DNA from: Symsagittifera roscoffensis
Taxonomy: Eukaryota; Xenacoelomorpha; Acoela; Convolutidae
Length of the DNA: 64,000 nt
Assembly: GCF_963678635.1 (NCBI RefSeq)
Contig: NC_087062.1
Span: forward strand, 54,260,473 to 54,324,472
Direction: 5' to 3'
The notes below the pieces were generated by a model that saw only the letters and a list, made by a program, of their open reading frames with translations, did no database searches and was not told the DNA's origin. Below, piece by piece: positions 37,134 to 49,874 of this stretch. The translations under genes were made by a program, and so were the position numbers. Numbering within the stretch: the first letter of the stretch is position 1; each line of letters opens with the position of its first letter.

Positions 37134-38945
37134 GCTGTATATTAAACTTGCACAGCAACCAGATACCTCACTCATTCTTTATACTCGCTCTAGTCTAGTG
37201 GGAAGTAGGGGAACGTATTATGGGAAAAAGTTGTCTCCTGTTGCCGTTGAACCCGATAAAGAAGACAAAATTATCCACGTGTTGGAAGATTTGTCCACAC
37301 CCTTATTTGCAATCTGTAGTCTCAGTTGGTTCGAGTTCGTCAACTAGGCTCATGTTATCGTCGAATATTTTCATAAATTTACTGCTTTCCAGTTTTGGAA
37401 AATTGGGCGTTACTATTTCCGAATAGATGAAAGTATATTTTTGAGGTTTTATCTCAGATTTTCAGGAACTAACTTTAAAGAGAAACAAAGCATAACTAAC
37501 AAGAAAAAAACGTATACAACAAGTTTTTTTCGTCTTACCGTAAAACGTCAGTTTAAACTTTATTAAAGATACAGTGCTTTATTAAACATTTAAACTATCC
37601 GGACAAACCGCATAAAAATTGAAATTTAAACTCGTTTTTCTCAAATTAGGACGAAAAAAATAAAGGAGAAATGCAGCAGAATTGTTACAATGCAGGTGGT
37701 TTTGCGAAACTTGGTCCAACATTTCTACGCCAAAAACGGATCCTTTTAGACTTTTTAGTCAATTAAAAATTTCACTAAAAACACCAAATCAATTACTGTC
37801 AAAATTATATCAAACTGAGCCTATTGCGTTGCCCAACAAAATTTAACAACGATATACTCACCAAAACATAGCAAAAAATACTTCGTTTTTGTTTGATCTC
37901 CAAAAAAGTAATTTTACTTAAAAAAACCAATGTTTATTGAAAAACAATTGTTTAAATGTGTCGCGCAACTTTTTGCAGACTATAATCTTCTTAAATTTTG
38001 TTAGGCCACATAAGATACTCACTTTGATATCAATTTGACAGTAATTGATTTCGTAGTTTTGGTGTAAATTTTTTTGTTCCGACTTTCGATACGAAAGTAG
38101 TGGAATATTTGTGCTCAGGGTGGGTTTTTTTCTTTAGACACATTAATTTCGACTTTTTAACTAGCCTTTTTGGACGGAATTTTTTAAATATCATTCGAAA
38201 GGTGTTGTTGTCCTGAGCTCAAGTTTGAAAAGATATTTCACCTGTGATCATTTTTTGTAGTGTTAGCGCGGTTTAAAGACTGCCATTTTGGCCAATTTGG
38301 GACAATTAACGCGCGACATATTTCGCGCTATTAAAGCGTAAACGGAGAGTTAATCCGTCTTAGAAATTGTTCCAAATTTGTTGAAAGAAGCTTATTTGCC
38401 ATAATTGATTTGTTACAAGGAGCGAAATCTATCCTTTTGTACTTTATATGGCGTGTGGGGGATGATTTTCATTAAAAAAATTCAAATTTTAGAGAAAAAA
38501 AAATTTTTCAGGTTTTTTATTACAATTATTTTTTAAATGTTATTACTGCTCCATAAACCTTAAAAAGCAGTCGGAACATTCAGGGCTTCGCCCTGATACG
38601 AGTAGTCTTGTTTGACTAAAAAGTCAAAAATGATCCGTTTTTGGGGTAAAATTTTGGGCGTTAATTTCGCAAATTAAATTGCAACATATTAATTCTGCTA
38701 AATTTTTAAGCAAAAGGTGTGTTGATTCTTGCCTTAAGTCAACGCAAGCCTTTTGTTCGATCAACTTGAATTAGGTTGATATACTCGATCTAACAAAAAG
38801 ATAGTACAGATTCTGGATCAATTTTAAAAAAATTGTTTTGTTCTCAAGATCGCTTTTGCTCTCCAGATTGTCATTTAACATGTAAAATGCAAAAACCATT
38901 GCTTGTTTAGTATCAATTTATATTTATTTTGTGAGATATGCACAT
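37134..38945 (+). repeat. 1812-bp tandem unit 2
   Basis: Offset exactly 1812 from unit 1. It differs at a few bases, for example GTAGTGGAAT against GTAGTTTAAT after the first hairpin. Confidence 0.92.
38076..38612 (+). mobile_element. ~535-bp hairpin element, full copy
   Basis: Copy within the second 1812-bp unit, same ends and hairpins as 36264-36800. Confidence 0.75.
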
Positions 38946-38978
38946 GACTGTATTTTTGATTTTCTAAAAACCAAACTA

Positions 38979-39473
38979 AACAAGACTGCTCGTATCAGGG
39001 CCAAGCCCTGAATGTTCCGACTGCCTTTTAAGGTTTTATGGAGCAGTAATAAAATCAAAAAATTAAATGTAAAAAAATTCAATGAAAATCATCACCCACA
39101 CGCCATATAAAATACAAAAGGATAGATTTCGCTCCTTGTAACAAATCAATTATGGCAAATAAGATTCTCGCAGCCAATTTGGAACGATTTTAAGACGGAT
39201 TAACTCTCCACTTACGCTTTAATAGCGCGAAATAAATCGCGCGTTAATTGTCCCAAATTGGCCAAAATGGCAAATTTTAAACCCCCATAACTTCACGAAA
39301 AATGATCACAGGTGAAACATCTTTTCCAATTTGAGCTCAAGACAACAATACCTTTTGAATGATATTAAAAATTCCGTCAAAAATGGCTAATTAAAAAGTC
39401 GAAATTTGTCTGAAGAAAAAAAAACCCACCCCGAGCACAAATATTCCGTTACTTTCGTATCGAAAGTTGGAAC
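38979..39473 (-). mobile_element. hairpin element, slightly shortened copy
   Basis: Minus orientation: starts AACAAGACTGCTCGTATC and ends at the reverse of GTTCCAACTTTCGATACG. About 495 bp. Confidence 0.75.
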
Positions 39474-39658
39474 AATAAAAACTACTTTAAAACAAATTTT
39501 CTGCGAAAACAATTGAGTGTTAAAGATCAAAGTTAGTTGGAAACACACTGTCTTTCCGAAAAAAAATATAACAGGCAATCGCCCGGACCATTCTTGTCCT
39601 TTGCAAATCTCTTACACATAATAAAAACTATAGTTCGTGAAACATTACACAAAATATG

Positions 39659-40160
39659 ACAAGACTGCTCGTTTGTTCATATGCTCATATGCAAAGCCCT
39701 GAATATTCTGATTGCCCTCTATTGTCGATCACAATCTTTTCGCTTCAAAACTTTTTATAAAATGTTTGAAAAAAATAAGTTTTTTAAAGTTTCCTTTATT
39801 TGTCCGAATTTCCGAAAAAATGACGGAACTTTTTTGCTTGGGGTGTTTTTTTTCTCCAGACAAAGTTCGACATTTAACTAGCAATTTTTGACGGTTTTTT
39901 TTGTATATCATTCGAAAGGTACAGCAGTCCTGAGCTCAAAAAATCACCTGTGATCTTTTTTCTTAACAATCTGGGGTTTAAATATCAAAATTTTAGCCAA
40001 TTTGGGTGAAATAATGAGCGATATAGTTCGCGCAATTAACGCATAATCGGAGATTTAATACGTCTTAAAAAGCTTCCAAATTGGTTGCAGCAAGCTGTTT
40101 GCTAAAATTGCTATGTTACTAGTAGCAAAATCTATCACTTTGTATTTTTTTTGGTTTGAT
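39659..40160 (+). mobile_element. diverged relative of the hairpin element
   Basis: Begins with the minus-type terminus ACAAGACTGCTCG but continues with the body in plus orientation (TTTAACTAGCAATTTTTGACG, CCTGAGCTC, GCAATTAACGCATAATCGG). It looks like a rearranged copy. Duplicated at about 41415-41900 in the next tandem unit. Confidence 0.6.
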
Positions 40161-40701
40161 TTTTAAACGAATCTTGAATTGCGGTAAAATCTTGTTCAGA
40201 CAAAGTAATGACGATCAAAAATATCCCGAGAGAAATTTTGTCACTTCATCAATGCAACATCAACAATTTTGTTTCAGTTTTTCGAAACCAAAAAGATTCG
40301 TAATCCTTACCATGTCAACTGATGGTTAATTGGTAAAAAAGTTCATTGCTCTGCCCAAAAAAACTCAATACCCGTTAAATCCCACTCCCTTTCAACAATT
40401 TGCGAAGGTTGATAGCTTTGCGCACACATAACCATTTTCTTGAAACTCTTACAAAATAGTTTTTAAGCTCAAATGTACGCATTTAATTCATGTCTAGTTG
40501 CCTAGCACAATTTATTGTTCCGTTACATTCACCACTCACACCATTCATTCAATGAAGTCGCATTCAAACAATTATTGTACTCTCGAAAAAAGTGACGCAA
40601 TATTTGTCCTCGGGGTGGTTTTTTTTTCGATATTTTAACTAGCTATTTTTGACGGATTTTTATATCCTCTGAAAGATGTTGTTGTCCTGAGCACAAATAT
40701 A

Positions 40702-41230
40702 AACAAGACTGCTCGTATCAGGGCGAAGCCCTGAATGTTCCGACTGCCTTTTAAGTTTTTATGGAGCAGTAATGACAATAAAATTTTGAATGCAATAAAA
40801 AATAATAATTTTTTTTTTCTAAAATTTGAAGTTTTTTATGAAAATCATCCCCCCACACGCCATATAAAGTACAAACAAATAGGTTTAGCTCCTTGTAACA
40901 AATCAAGTATCGCAAATAAACTTCTTTCAACCAATTTGGAACGATTTTAAGACGGAAATAATTCTCCGCTTACGCATTAATAGCGCGAAATATATCGCGC
41001 GTTAATTGGCCCAAGTTGGCAAAAATGGCAATCTTTAAACCCCCATAACTTCACAAAAAATGATCACAGGTGAAACATTTTTTCCAATTTGAGCTCAAGA
41101 CAACAATACCTTTTGAATGATATTAAAATTCTGTCAAAAATGGCTAATTAAAAAGTCGAAATTTGTCTGAAGAAAAAAAAACCCACCCCGAGCACAAATA
41201 TTCCGTTACTTTCGTATCGAAAGTTGGAAC
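40702..41230 (-). mobile_element. ~530-bp hairpin element, full copy
   Basis: Minus orientation, complete hairpins and ends. It is the first part of the second ~1.75-kb unit. Confidence 0.75.
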
Positions 41231-42455
41231 AATAAAAACTACTTTAAAACAAATTTTCTGCGAAAACAATTGAGTGATAAAGATCAAAGTTAGTTGGAAA
41301 CACACTGTCTTTCCGAAAAAAAATATAACAGGCAATCGCCCGGACCATTCTTGTCCTTTGCATATCTCTTACACATAATAAAAACTATAGTTCGTGAAAC
41401 ATTACACAAAAAATGACAAGACTGCTCGTTTGTTCATATGCTCATATGCAAAGCCCTGAATATTCTGATTGCCCTCTATTGTCGATCATAATCTTTTCGC
41501 TTCAAAACTTTTTATAAAATGTTTGAAAAAATTAAGTTTTTTAAAGTTTCCTTTATTTGTCCGAATTTCCGAAAAAATGACGGAACTTTTTTGCTTGGGG
41601 TGTTTTTTTTCTCCAGACAAAGTTCGACATTTAACTAGCAATTTTTGACGTTTTTTTTTGTATATCATTCGAAAAGTACAGCAGTCCTGAGCTCAAAAAA
41701 TCTCCTGTGATCTTTTTTCTTAACATTCTGGGGTTTAAATATTAAAATTTTAGCCAATTTGGGTGAAATAATGAGCAATATAGTTCGCGCAATTAACGCA
41801 TAATCGGAGATTTAATACGTCTTAAAAAGCTTCCAAATTGGTTGCAGCAAGCTGTTTGCTAAAATTGCTATGTTACTAGTAGCAAAATCTATCACTTTGT
41901 ATTTTTTTGGTTTGATTTTTAAACGAATCTTGAATTGCGGTAAAATCTTGTTCAGACAAAGTAATGACGATCAAAAATATCCCGAGAGAAATTTTGTCAC
42001 TTCATCAATGCAACATCAACAATTTTGTTTCAGTTTTTCGAAACCAAAAAGATTCGTAATCCTTACCATGTCAACTGATGGTTAATTGGTAAAAAAATTC
42101 ATTGCTCTGCCCAAAAAAACTCAATACCCGTTAAATCCCACTCCCTTTGAACAATTTGCGAAGGTTGATAGCTTTGCGCACACATAACCATTTTCTTGAA
42201 ACTCTTACAAAATAGTTTTTAAGCTCAAATGTACGCATTTATTTCATGTCTAGTTGCCTAGAACAATTTATTGTTCCGTTACATTCACCACTCACACCAT
42301 TCATTCAATGAAGTCGCATTCAAACAATTATTGTACTGTCGAAGAAAGTTACGCAATATTTGTCCTCGGGGTGGTTTTTTTCGATATTTTAACTAGCTAT
42401 TTTTGACGGATTTTTATATCCTCTGAAAGATGTTGTTGTCCTGAGCACAAATATA

Positions 42456-42986
42456 AACAAGACTGCTCGTATCAGGGCGAAGCCCTGAATGTTCCGACTG
42501 CCTTTTAAGTTTTTATGGAGCAGTAATGACAATAAAATTTTGAATGCAATAAAAAAAATATTTTTTTTTTCTAAAATTTGAAGCTTTTTATGAAAATTAT
42601 CCCCCCACACGCCATATAAAGTACAAACAAATAGGTTTAGCTCCTTGTAACAAATCAAGTATGACAAATAAACTTCTTTCAACCAATTTGGAACGATTTT
42701 AAGACGGATTAATTCTCCGCTTACGCGTTAATAGCGCGAAATAAATCGCGCGTTAATTGGCCCAAGTTGGCCAAAATGGCAATCTTTAAACCCCCATAAC
42801 TTCACGAAAAATGATAACAGGTGAAACATCTTTTCCAATTTGAGCTCAAGACAACAATTAATTTTAAATGATATAAAAAAATTCTGTGAAAAAAGGCTAG
42901 TTAAAAAGTCGAAATTAATGTGTCTAAAGAAAAAAAACCCACCCTGAGCACAAATATTCCACTACTTTCGTATCGAAAGTCGGAAC
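42456..42986 (-). mobile_element. ~531-bp hairpin element, chimeric copy
   Basis: The start resembles 40702-41230. The last ~130 bp match the inverse of 36264 onward (TCTAAAGAAA spacer, CTGAGCACAAATATTCC). The inverted-duplication breakpoint therefore lies inside this copy, near 42850-42900. Confidence 0.7.
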
Positions 42987-44010
42987 AAAAAAATTTACAC
43001 CAAACTACGAAATCAATTACTGTCAAATTGATATCAAAGTGAGTATCTTATGAGGCCTAACAAAATTTAAGAAGATTAAAGTCTGTAAAAAGTTGCGCGA
43101 CACATTTAAACAATTGTTTTCCAATAAACATTGGTTTTTTTAGGTGAAATTACTTTTTTGGAGATCAAACAAAAACGAAGTATTTTTTGCTATGTTTTGG
43201 TGAGTATATCGTTGTTAAACTTTGTTGGGCAACGCAAGAGGCTCAGTTTGATATAATTTTGACAGTAATTGATTTGGTGTTTTTTGTGAAATTTTTAATT
43301 GACTAAAAAATCTAAAAGGATCCGTTATGGCGTAAAAATGTTGGACCAAATTTCGGAAAACCACTTGCATTGTAACAATTCTGCTGCATTTCTCCTTCAT
43401 TTTTTTCGTCCTAATTTGAGAAAAACGAGTTTAAATTTCAATTTTTATGCGGTTTGTTCGGATAGTTTAAATGTTTAATAAAGCACTGTAACTTAAATAA
43501 AGTTTAAACTGACGTTGTACGGTATGACGAAAAAAACTTGTTGTATACGTTTTTTCTTGTTAGTTATGCTTTGTTTCTCTTTAAAGTTAGTTCCTGAAAA
43601 TCTGAGATAAAACCTCAAAAATATACTTTCATCTATTCGGAAATAGTAACGCCCAATTTTCCAAAACTGGAAAGCAGTAAATTTATGAAAATATTCGACG
43701 ATAACATGAGCCTAGTTGACGAACTCGAACCAACTGAGACTACAGATTGCAAATAAGGGTGTGGACAAATCTTCCAACACGTGGATAATTTTGTCTTCTT
43801 TATCGGGTTCAACGGCAACAGGAGACAACTTTTTCCCATAATACGTTCCCCTACTTCCCACTAGACTAGAGCGAGTATAAAGAATGAGTGAGGTATCTGG
43901 TTGCTGTGCAAGTTTAATATACAGCTCTTATTACAGTTGGTAGAGTTTTTAAACTTTTTCTGGCCCGACCGAGAAGGCCAGTCAGGTCATTCAGGTCATT
44001 CAGGGCTTGT
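42880..44010 (-). repeat. inverted copy of 35241-36370
   Basis: The reverse complement matches the left flank and first ~1.05 kb of the 1812-bp unit, including GTTGGTAGAGTTTTTAAAC and the 52-codon fragment. Together with 35241-36370 it forms an inverted repeat with arms of about 1.1 kb, about 6.5 kb apart. Confidence 0.85.
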
Positions 44011-44391
44011 TTCACACGTCATAATAAGTACTAAGTGATGGATTTTGCTCCTATTAAAAAATCAATTAAGGCATATAAGCTTCCTTGAACCAATTTGGTA
44101 CTTTTTAAAGACGGATTAAACCTCGTTTCTGCGTTAATAGCTCGAAATATATCGCGCGTTAATTGTCCCAAATTGGCCAAAATGGCAATCTTTAAACCCC
44201 TATAACTTTACGAAAAATGATCACAGGTGAAATATCTTTTCAAATTTAAGCTCAGGGCAACAATACCTTTCGAATGATACAAAAAAAATTCCGTCAAAAA
44301 TGTCTAAATGAAAAGTCGATATTTGTCTGAAGAAAAAAAAAACCCACCCCGAGCACAAATATTCCGTTACTTTCGTATCGAAAGTCGGAAC
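44000..44391 (-). mobile_element. partial hairpin element
   Basis: The left end is decayed (CATTCAGGGCTTG only). The right end is intact with GTATCGAAAGTCGGAAC. Confidence 0.65.
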
Positions 44392-44722
44392 AATAACTAC
44401 ATAGAAATTAAAACGCAGCCGGAACATGCAGAGTCTTAGTTTGATACCAGCGGTCGTGTTAATTTCATCCCGCTTTATATAAAGTGCCAAATGCTATAAT
44501 TCTCGAACGCGAACCTATTATTACGAGCAAATAGCCTGTCTCAGTTTCAGGAATAAATTTACCGCTTACGCCTTAATAGAACAAAATATAATGCGCGTTA
44601 AGCATCCCAATTTGATTTAGTCGAAGTCTTATTTTTGAATTGAAGTAAATTAGTGAATTAAAATAGTCTCAAGTTTTAACTATTTTAACTTTGCGAAAAC
44701 TGATAACAGATGACTAGTTTTT

Positions 44723-45258
44723 GTTCCGACTTTCGATACGAAAGTAACGGAATATTTGTGCTCGGGGTGGGTTTTTTTCTTCAGACAAATTTCGACTTTT
44801 TAACTAGCCATTTTTGAAGGAAGTTTTTTAAATCATTCGAAAAGTATTGTTTTTCTGAGCTCAAATTTGAAAAGTTATTCCAGCTGCGATCATTTTTCGT
44901 AAAGTTATGGGGGTTTAAAGGTTGCCATTTTGGCCAATTTGGGACAATTAACGCGCGATATATTTCGCGCTAATAACGCGTAAGCTGAGAGTTAATCCGT
45001 CTTAGAGATCGTTCCAAATTGGTTTAAAAAACCTTATTTGCCATCATTAATTTGTTACAAGTAGCGAAATCTATCCTTTTGTACTTTATATGGTGTGTGG
45101 GGGGAGGATTTTCATTAAAAAAATTCACAAATTTTAGAAGAAAAAAACTTTTCATTTTGTTTTTTACTTTAAATTTTTTTTAATGTTACTACTGCTCCAT
45201 AAACCTTAATAGGCAGTCGGAACATTCAGGGCTTCGCCCTGATACGAGCAGTCTTGTT
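44723..45258 (+). mobile_element. ~536-bp hairpin element, full copy
   Basis: Plus orientation, both hairpins present, ends GAGCAGTCTTGTT. A decayed 3' terminus of another copy lies just beyond, at about 45371-45420. Confidence 0.75.
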
Positions 45259-45618
45259 CACTTTGAGAACAAGGCATCCATATCTTTCAGATGGTATAAA
45301 AAGTTTGCTTGAATTTATTTTGACTGAAAAATACTTACAGCAACTAAATATGTTCAGCACTTTCTTCCAAAGTCGGAACATCAAGGCTCCTCGTATAACA
45401 GGGCGAAGTTTCCGACTGCCTTTAACTGGTCTCGACTAGGTTTTGGAAATAATAAGTACTAATCAGTCAGTTTGTTTAGACTGGTTTCAGAATTACTGTA
45501 ACGTCAAGTTAATTTAGTGGTCTACGCGTCCCCTCTGTGATTTTGAAAAAACAGGGATCGCTTTCCACGCTGAGCAAATGTTTTTTTGTATGGCCCTGAG
45601 AATGATCTGATTGCTTTT

Positions 45619-46148
45619 GTTCCGACTTTCGATACGAAAGTAACGGAATATTTGTGCTCGGGGTGGGTTTTTTTTCTTCAGACAAATTTCGACTTTTTAA
45701 CTAGCCATTTTTGACGGAATTTTTTTTATCATTCAAAAGGTGTGCTTGTCCTGAGCTTAAATTTGAAAAGATATTTCACCTGTGAACATTTTTCGTAAAG
45801 TTATGAGGGTTTAAATATTGCCATTTTGACCAATTTGCGACAATTAACGCGCAATATAATTCGCGCTATTAACGCGTAAGCGAGATTTAATCCGTCTTAT
45901 AAATCGTTCCAAATTGGTTGAACGAAGCTTATTTGCCATAATTGATTTGTTACAAGGAACGAAATTTATCTTTTTGTACTTTATTTGGCGTGTGGGGGGA
46001 TGATTTTCATAAAAAATTTCAAATTTTAGAAAAAAAAAATTCATTTTATTTTATTTCATTTAATTTTTTTATGTATTACTGCTGCTCAATAAACCTTAAA
46101 AGGCAGTCGGAACATTCAAGACTTCGGCCTGATACGAGCAGTCTTGTT
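45619..46148 (+). mobile_element. ~530-bp hairpin element, full copy
   Basis: Plus orientation. The 3' hairpin is mildly decayed (CAAGACTTCGGCCTG). Ends GAGCAGTCTTGTT. Confidence 0.75.
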
Positions 46149-46149
46149 A

Positions 46150-49100
46150 ATGTTTATCGAGTAGTGTTGGATTTTGCTAATTTTGATTAACCTTTAATCA
46201 ATCAAAAACCTATTGCCAAAAAGACGAGATTGTGCTTAATGAATGCACTCGTTTAGAGCCATTTGCGCAATCACGCTACTTTACTGGAACAAATGAGAAA
46301 TCGATAAGCAAATATGATAAATTCACAGGAGAAACAACAAAATTAAGCAGTAAAATCATACTGCAACTCTTAAATACTTTTCTTTCAGACTTGGAAAACA
46401 TGATTAAAAGTTTTGCCGACTGATTTTTCTTGGAATGGAACTTATCAAACTACTTTTGGCAAATTAGGAAGAAACTAAATACCTATTATTAGCTCAGTTT
46501 ATTTCCCAACATATCAGTTAACTAAACGTCGACAAATAAAAAAACTCGTAGAATAACATGATACCAAAACCATTCAAAGCAAACTATTTTTCTGGAGAGC
46601 TGTACCATTATGAGACGACATACATAACCAAAATCCATTAATGAACGCTCTGACGTTTAAATTAAAATAAATAGTTTTTACTGTAGAAATGTTATCAAAA
46701 TTACGAAATTCTAAATTTGGCTAAGACTGAAGATGATGGTTTTTGAGTGCCACATATTGCGAAATATTAATATTAAACTGAGGCTTCATTTAAAAATGAT
46801 TCCCAAAGCGTCATTTGTAAATTATTTGAGGTCGTGAGTTTACAATCGGAGGTAATTAATATTTGGGGAGAAAATAAAACACTAAAAATCCATTGTTCCT
46901 TCTCGGTGGTTCTCGTAATTTAGGTGGAATTGTTGAAGCAACAAAAAAAAAACGGAATGAGTTTTTCACTAGATAACAAAAATTCTGTTTTTAAATTTTT
47001 TCATTGCGAAGAAGAAACACAGTGGAATTCCTCATAAGCGAAGGACCGAATGCGCGAAAATGAAAATCAGACAATCAGATTTCAGTAATCTAAAATTTGG
47101 AAAGAAAGTAAAAATTTCCAGGGACTGAATATTGATATTGGCCGAATATAAAAACGGTCAAACTGTCACTGACAGCCGCCGAATTGCTTCATGTATTTTC
47201 ATTTTGATTGAATTGCAATTGCTTCTTTTTAAAAATTGACTTTCGGCTTATTTTGTTTTCGGTAATTTAAAACAGAATGATTGTCAACTAGTGAAAATCT
47301 CAATCAGTTTTTTTTTCATTGTTTCGACAATTGCAACTCCAGATGAAGAGAAGGAACTTTGTGTTTTTTTTTCCTCGCCAAAATTTAATTACTTCCAACT
47401 ATAAACCCATGACTTCAATTTTACAAATGACACGTTTGAAATCATTTGTAAATGAACCCTTAGTTTAATCTGCTCGCAATTTTTACCTTAGCTAGTATGT
47501 TGTCGCATTAAATTAGGTCCATTGCCTTTTATCGGAAACTTATAAAACTTATGTTTGTTTTCCCAATTTTTTCATTTTTGTTTTTGGAACTTTCTATGCT
47601 ACTTGCACAGCAATCAAACAATTAATCGAAAAAAAAAATCGGAATGCGTTTAGTGTGAAGCATGGAATCTTTTTTTTTGAGTTAAAGAAATAGTAAGATA
47701 AAATTAAAGTCTGTCAAATGAAATAACATGATAAAATAATGTTTGTTAAGGAAAAAAATATTAAAGTTTGTTCTAAAAGTCTAAATCACGACTTTTAAAT
47801 TATTATGGTACCAACTCAAAAGTGAATTATTATATTATTATGGTACCAACTTAAAAGTGAAGCTGCCCTTCAAAAACACTAGCCAGAAAACGGCAAAAAA
47901 GCAGTTATACTATGAAATAAGAGAAAGTAGAAATAAGCTTCGAATTGTTAAGACTTTGCCATGAGTCGGATTTGATGTTGCGACATCGAGGTAACGAGTC
48001 TCACGTCCTCTCCTCTCAGCCACGGACGCTTACAGTCCTTCAAACCCTAGGCAAAACAAAAACAGAACAGATGCTATGAAGTTTCCAATGCAACAGATTG
48101 TGATTAGCAGACAGCGGGAAGAAAGTAAATTTTTGGCGGCAAAAAATACTTTGGAGGCAAAAAAGTAGTGAAAAAGTAAGTTTTTTTTGGCAAATTAACG
48201 CAAAGTTGTTTGTTCTTGTTTTTTGCGCTACCTGCTGATTATAGCTAAAGTGCAACCAAATGAGAATTTGGAAAAAAAGTAGATTCATACTAATACACTA
48301 AGCTCTCTACATTGTTTAAATACAGATAAAAGGCGGTAACAACCATCCTATTGCAGAGTTCATTAACAGTAGGAACGTGGTCTGAAAAAAAATTTTTTGT
48401 CTATTATATTTCATTTAGTATATTTTGTACAATCACGGATTTAGTGTTTTTTAGAGAGGGCGGGGGTTGTTAGGCGGAGTTTCAAGTAATATTTATTCAA
48501 TTTTAGATCAAGCCAATCGGTTGTTCGAAGTCTGCCAAAATATCGCCGCCGACGTTTATATGAGATAAGGCAAAAATTGACGCTTAAGATCGTTCATTTT
48601 TTCTGAAAACTGACGAAGTATGTTGTTTTCCAGCGCGCTTGTTTCTCTCAAAATAAGTGTACAATGGCGCCATAAACCTCTTCAGACAGACTTTAGGACG
48701 ATTATCTAAACGAAAATGTGTCATGTCAAAGCAGTGGCCAAAGTGCAAAAATATGGAGTTCTCATGTACAGGAGATGGTCAACCCGCGTTCTTAATTCCT
48801 CACTTGTCATTGGCTTGAAGTTGCCGAATGATGTTACTATTTTTTAACGGGGCGGCATTATTGCCACCAAGTGCACTGACAAAGTTATGCACGAACTCGA
48901 GGTAAGAAATGTTCAGAATGTAGTTGGTAGGCAAGAACAATCTGTTCGATAACTTACCGATTCTATAATAGGTAGAAGAATTCAACTACTAGACCCCGCT
49001 TAAGGTCTCGGATTAAGGCCCCGATAATGGTTGAAGATCTCAACTACGAGCAAGACCCAGATTAGGGTCTACGACAATAGCTGAAATGAACCATGAAAAA

Positions 49101-49338
49101 AAGTGCGAAGAGGCGGATAAAACAAACAAACGGACACAGAGGCAAAACTATGCTTGGCAAACACTATGGAGGAAACGAAAAAAATTGCTCCATTAAATGC
49201 AATAAAAAAAAGTATGAGAAAGCTTTGAAAAATGAAACGTTTGCTGTGGCAGAATCGGTCCTACCTCCAAAAGATTTATAGTCCCATGTTCTCGCATCTG
49301 CTCTACAAGCCCTTAAGAATTTGCAAACACTAACTACA
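46150..49338. other. AT-rich region with only weak exon candidates
   Basis: A 63-codon plus frame (46232-46423, LNECTRLEPFAQSRYF...) has protein-like composition but no splice or homology support. A short duplication of ATTATTATGGTACCAACT occurs near 47800-47860. A candidate exon at 47930-48080 is listed separately. Otherwise nothing recognised. Confidence 0.4.
47923..48080 (+). CDS. weak exon candidate, strand uncertain
   Basis: A GC-richer island. The plus strand reads VEISFELLRLCHESDLMLRH, then RGNESHVLSSQPRTLTVLQT and a stop (TGA at about 48078). The minus strand, after a GTTTGAAG acceptor-like border, reads DCKRPWLRGEDVRLVTSMSQ and ends on TAA. Both look like protein and neither is recognised. 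It may be one terminal exon, and the strand is undecided. Confidence 0.2.
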
Positions 49339-49868
49339 AACAAGACTGCTCGTATCAGGGCGAAGCCCTGAATGTTCCGACTGCCTTTTAAGGTTTATGG
49401 AGCAGCAGTAATAACATAAAAATTTAAATGAAATAAAATAAAATGAAATTTTTTTTTCAAATTTGAAATTTTTTATGAAAATCATGCCCCCACACGCCAT
49501 TTGAAGTACAAAAAGATAGATTTCATTCCTTGTAACAAATCAATTATGGCAAATAAGCTTCGTTCAACCAATTTGGAACGATTTGTAAGACGGATTAAAT
49601 CTCCGCTTACGCGTTAAGAGCGCCAATTATATCGCGCGTTAATTGTCCCAAATTGGTCAAAATGGCAATCTTTAAACCCTCATAACTTTACAAAAAATGA
49701 TCACAGGTGAAATATCTTTTCAAATTTAAGCTCAAGACAACAATGGCTTTCGAATGATATAAAAAATTCCGTCAAAAATGGCTAGTTAAAAAGTCGAAAT
49801 TTGTCTGAAGAAAAAAAAACCCACCCCGAGCACAAATATTCCGTTACTTTCGTATCGAAAGTCGGAAC
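49339..49868 (-). mobile_element. ~530-bp hairpin element, full copy (solo)
   Basis: An isolated minus-strand copy outside the array with both hairpins. Flanking T residues on the element strand agree with insertion into T-rich sites. Confidence 0.75.
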
Positions 49869-49874
49869 AATAAA

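Larger units (their letters stand above)
35241..46148. repeat. tandem and inverted array built on hairpin-ended elements
   Basis: The order is two 1812-bp direct repeats (35322-37133, 37134-38945), two ~1.75-kb direct repeats plus part of a third (38979-40701, 40702-42455, 42456 on), an inverted copy of the first unit's left part (about 42880-44010), and further single copies (44723-45258, 45619-46148). Every unit contains at least one ~535-bp hairpin element. The two 1812-bp units differ at only a few positions, so the duplication is recent or an assembly effect. Confidence 0.88.

Noticed and set aside
48800-48985. P-element-like transposase fragment (FVSALGGNNAAPLK)
   Set aside because: Only a weak resemblance to a GG-N-P block; no neighbouring transposase motifs or terminal repeats.
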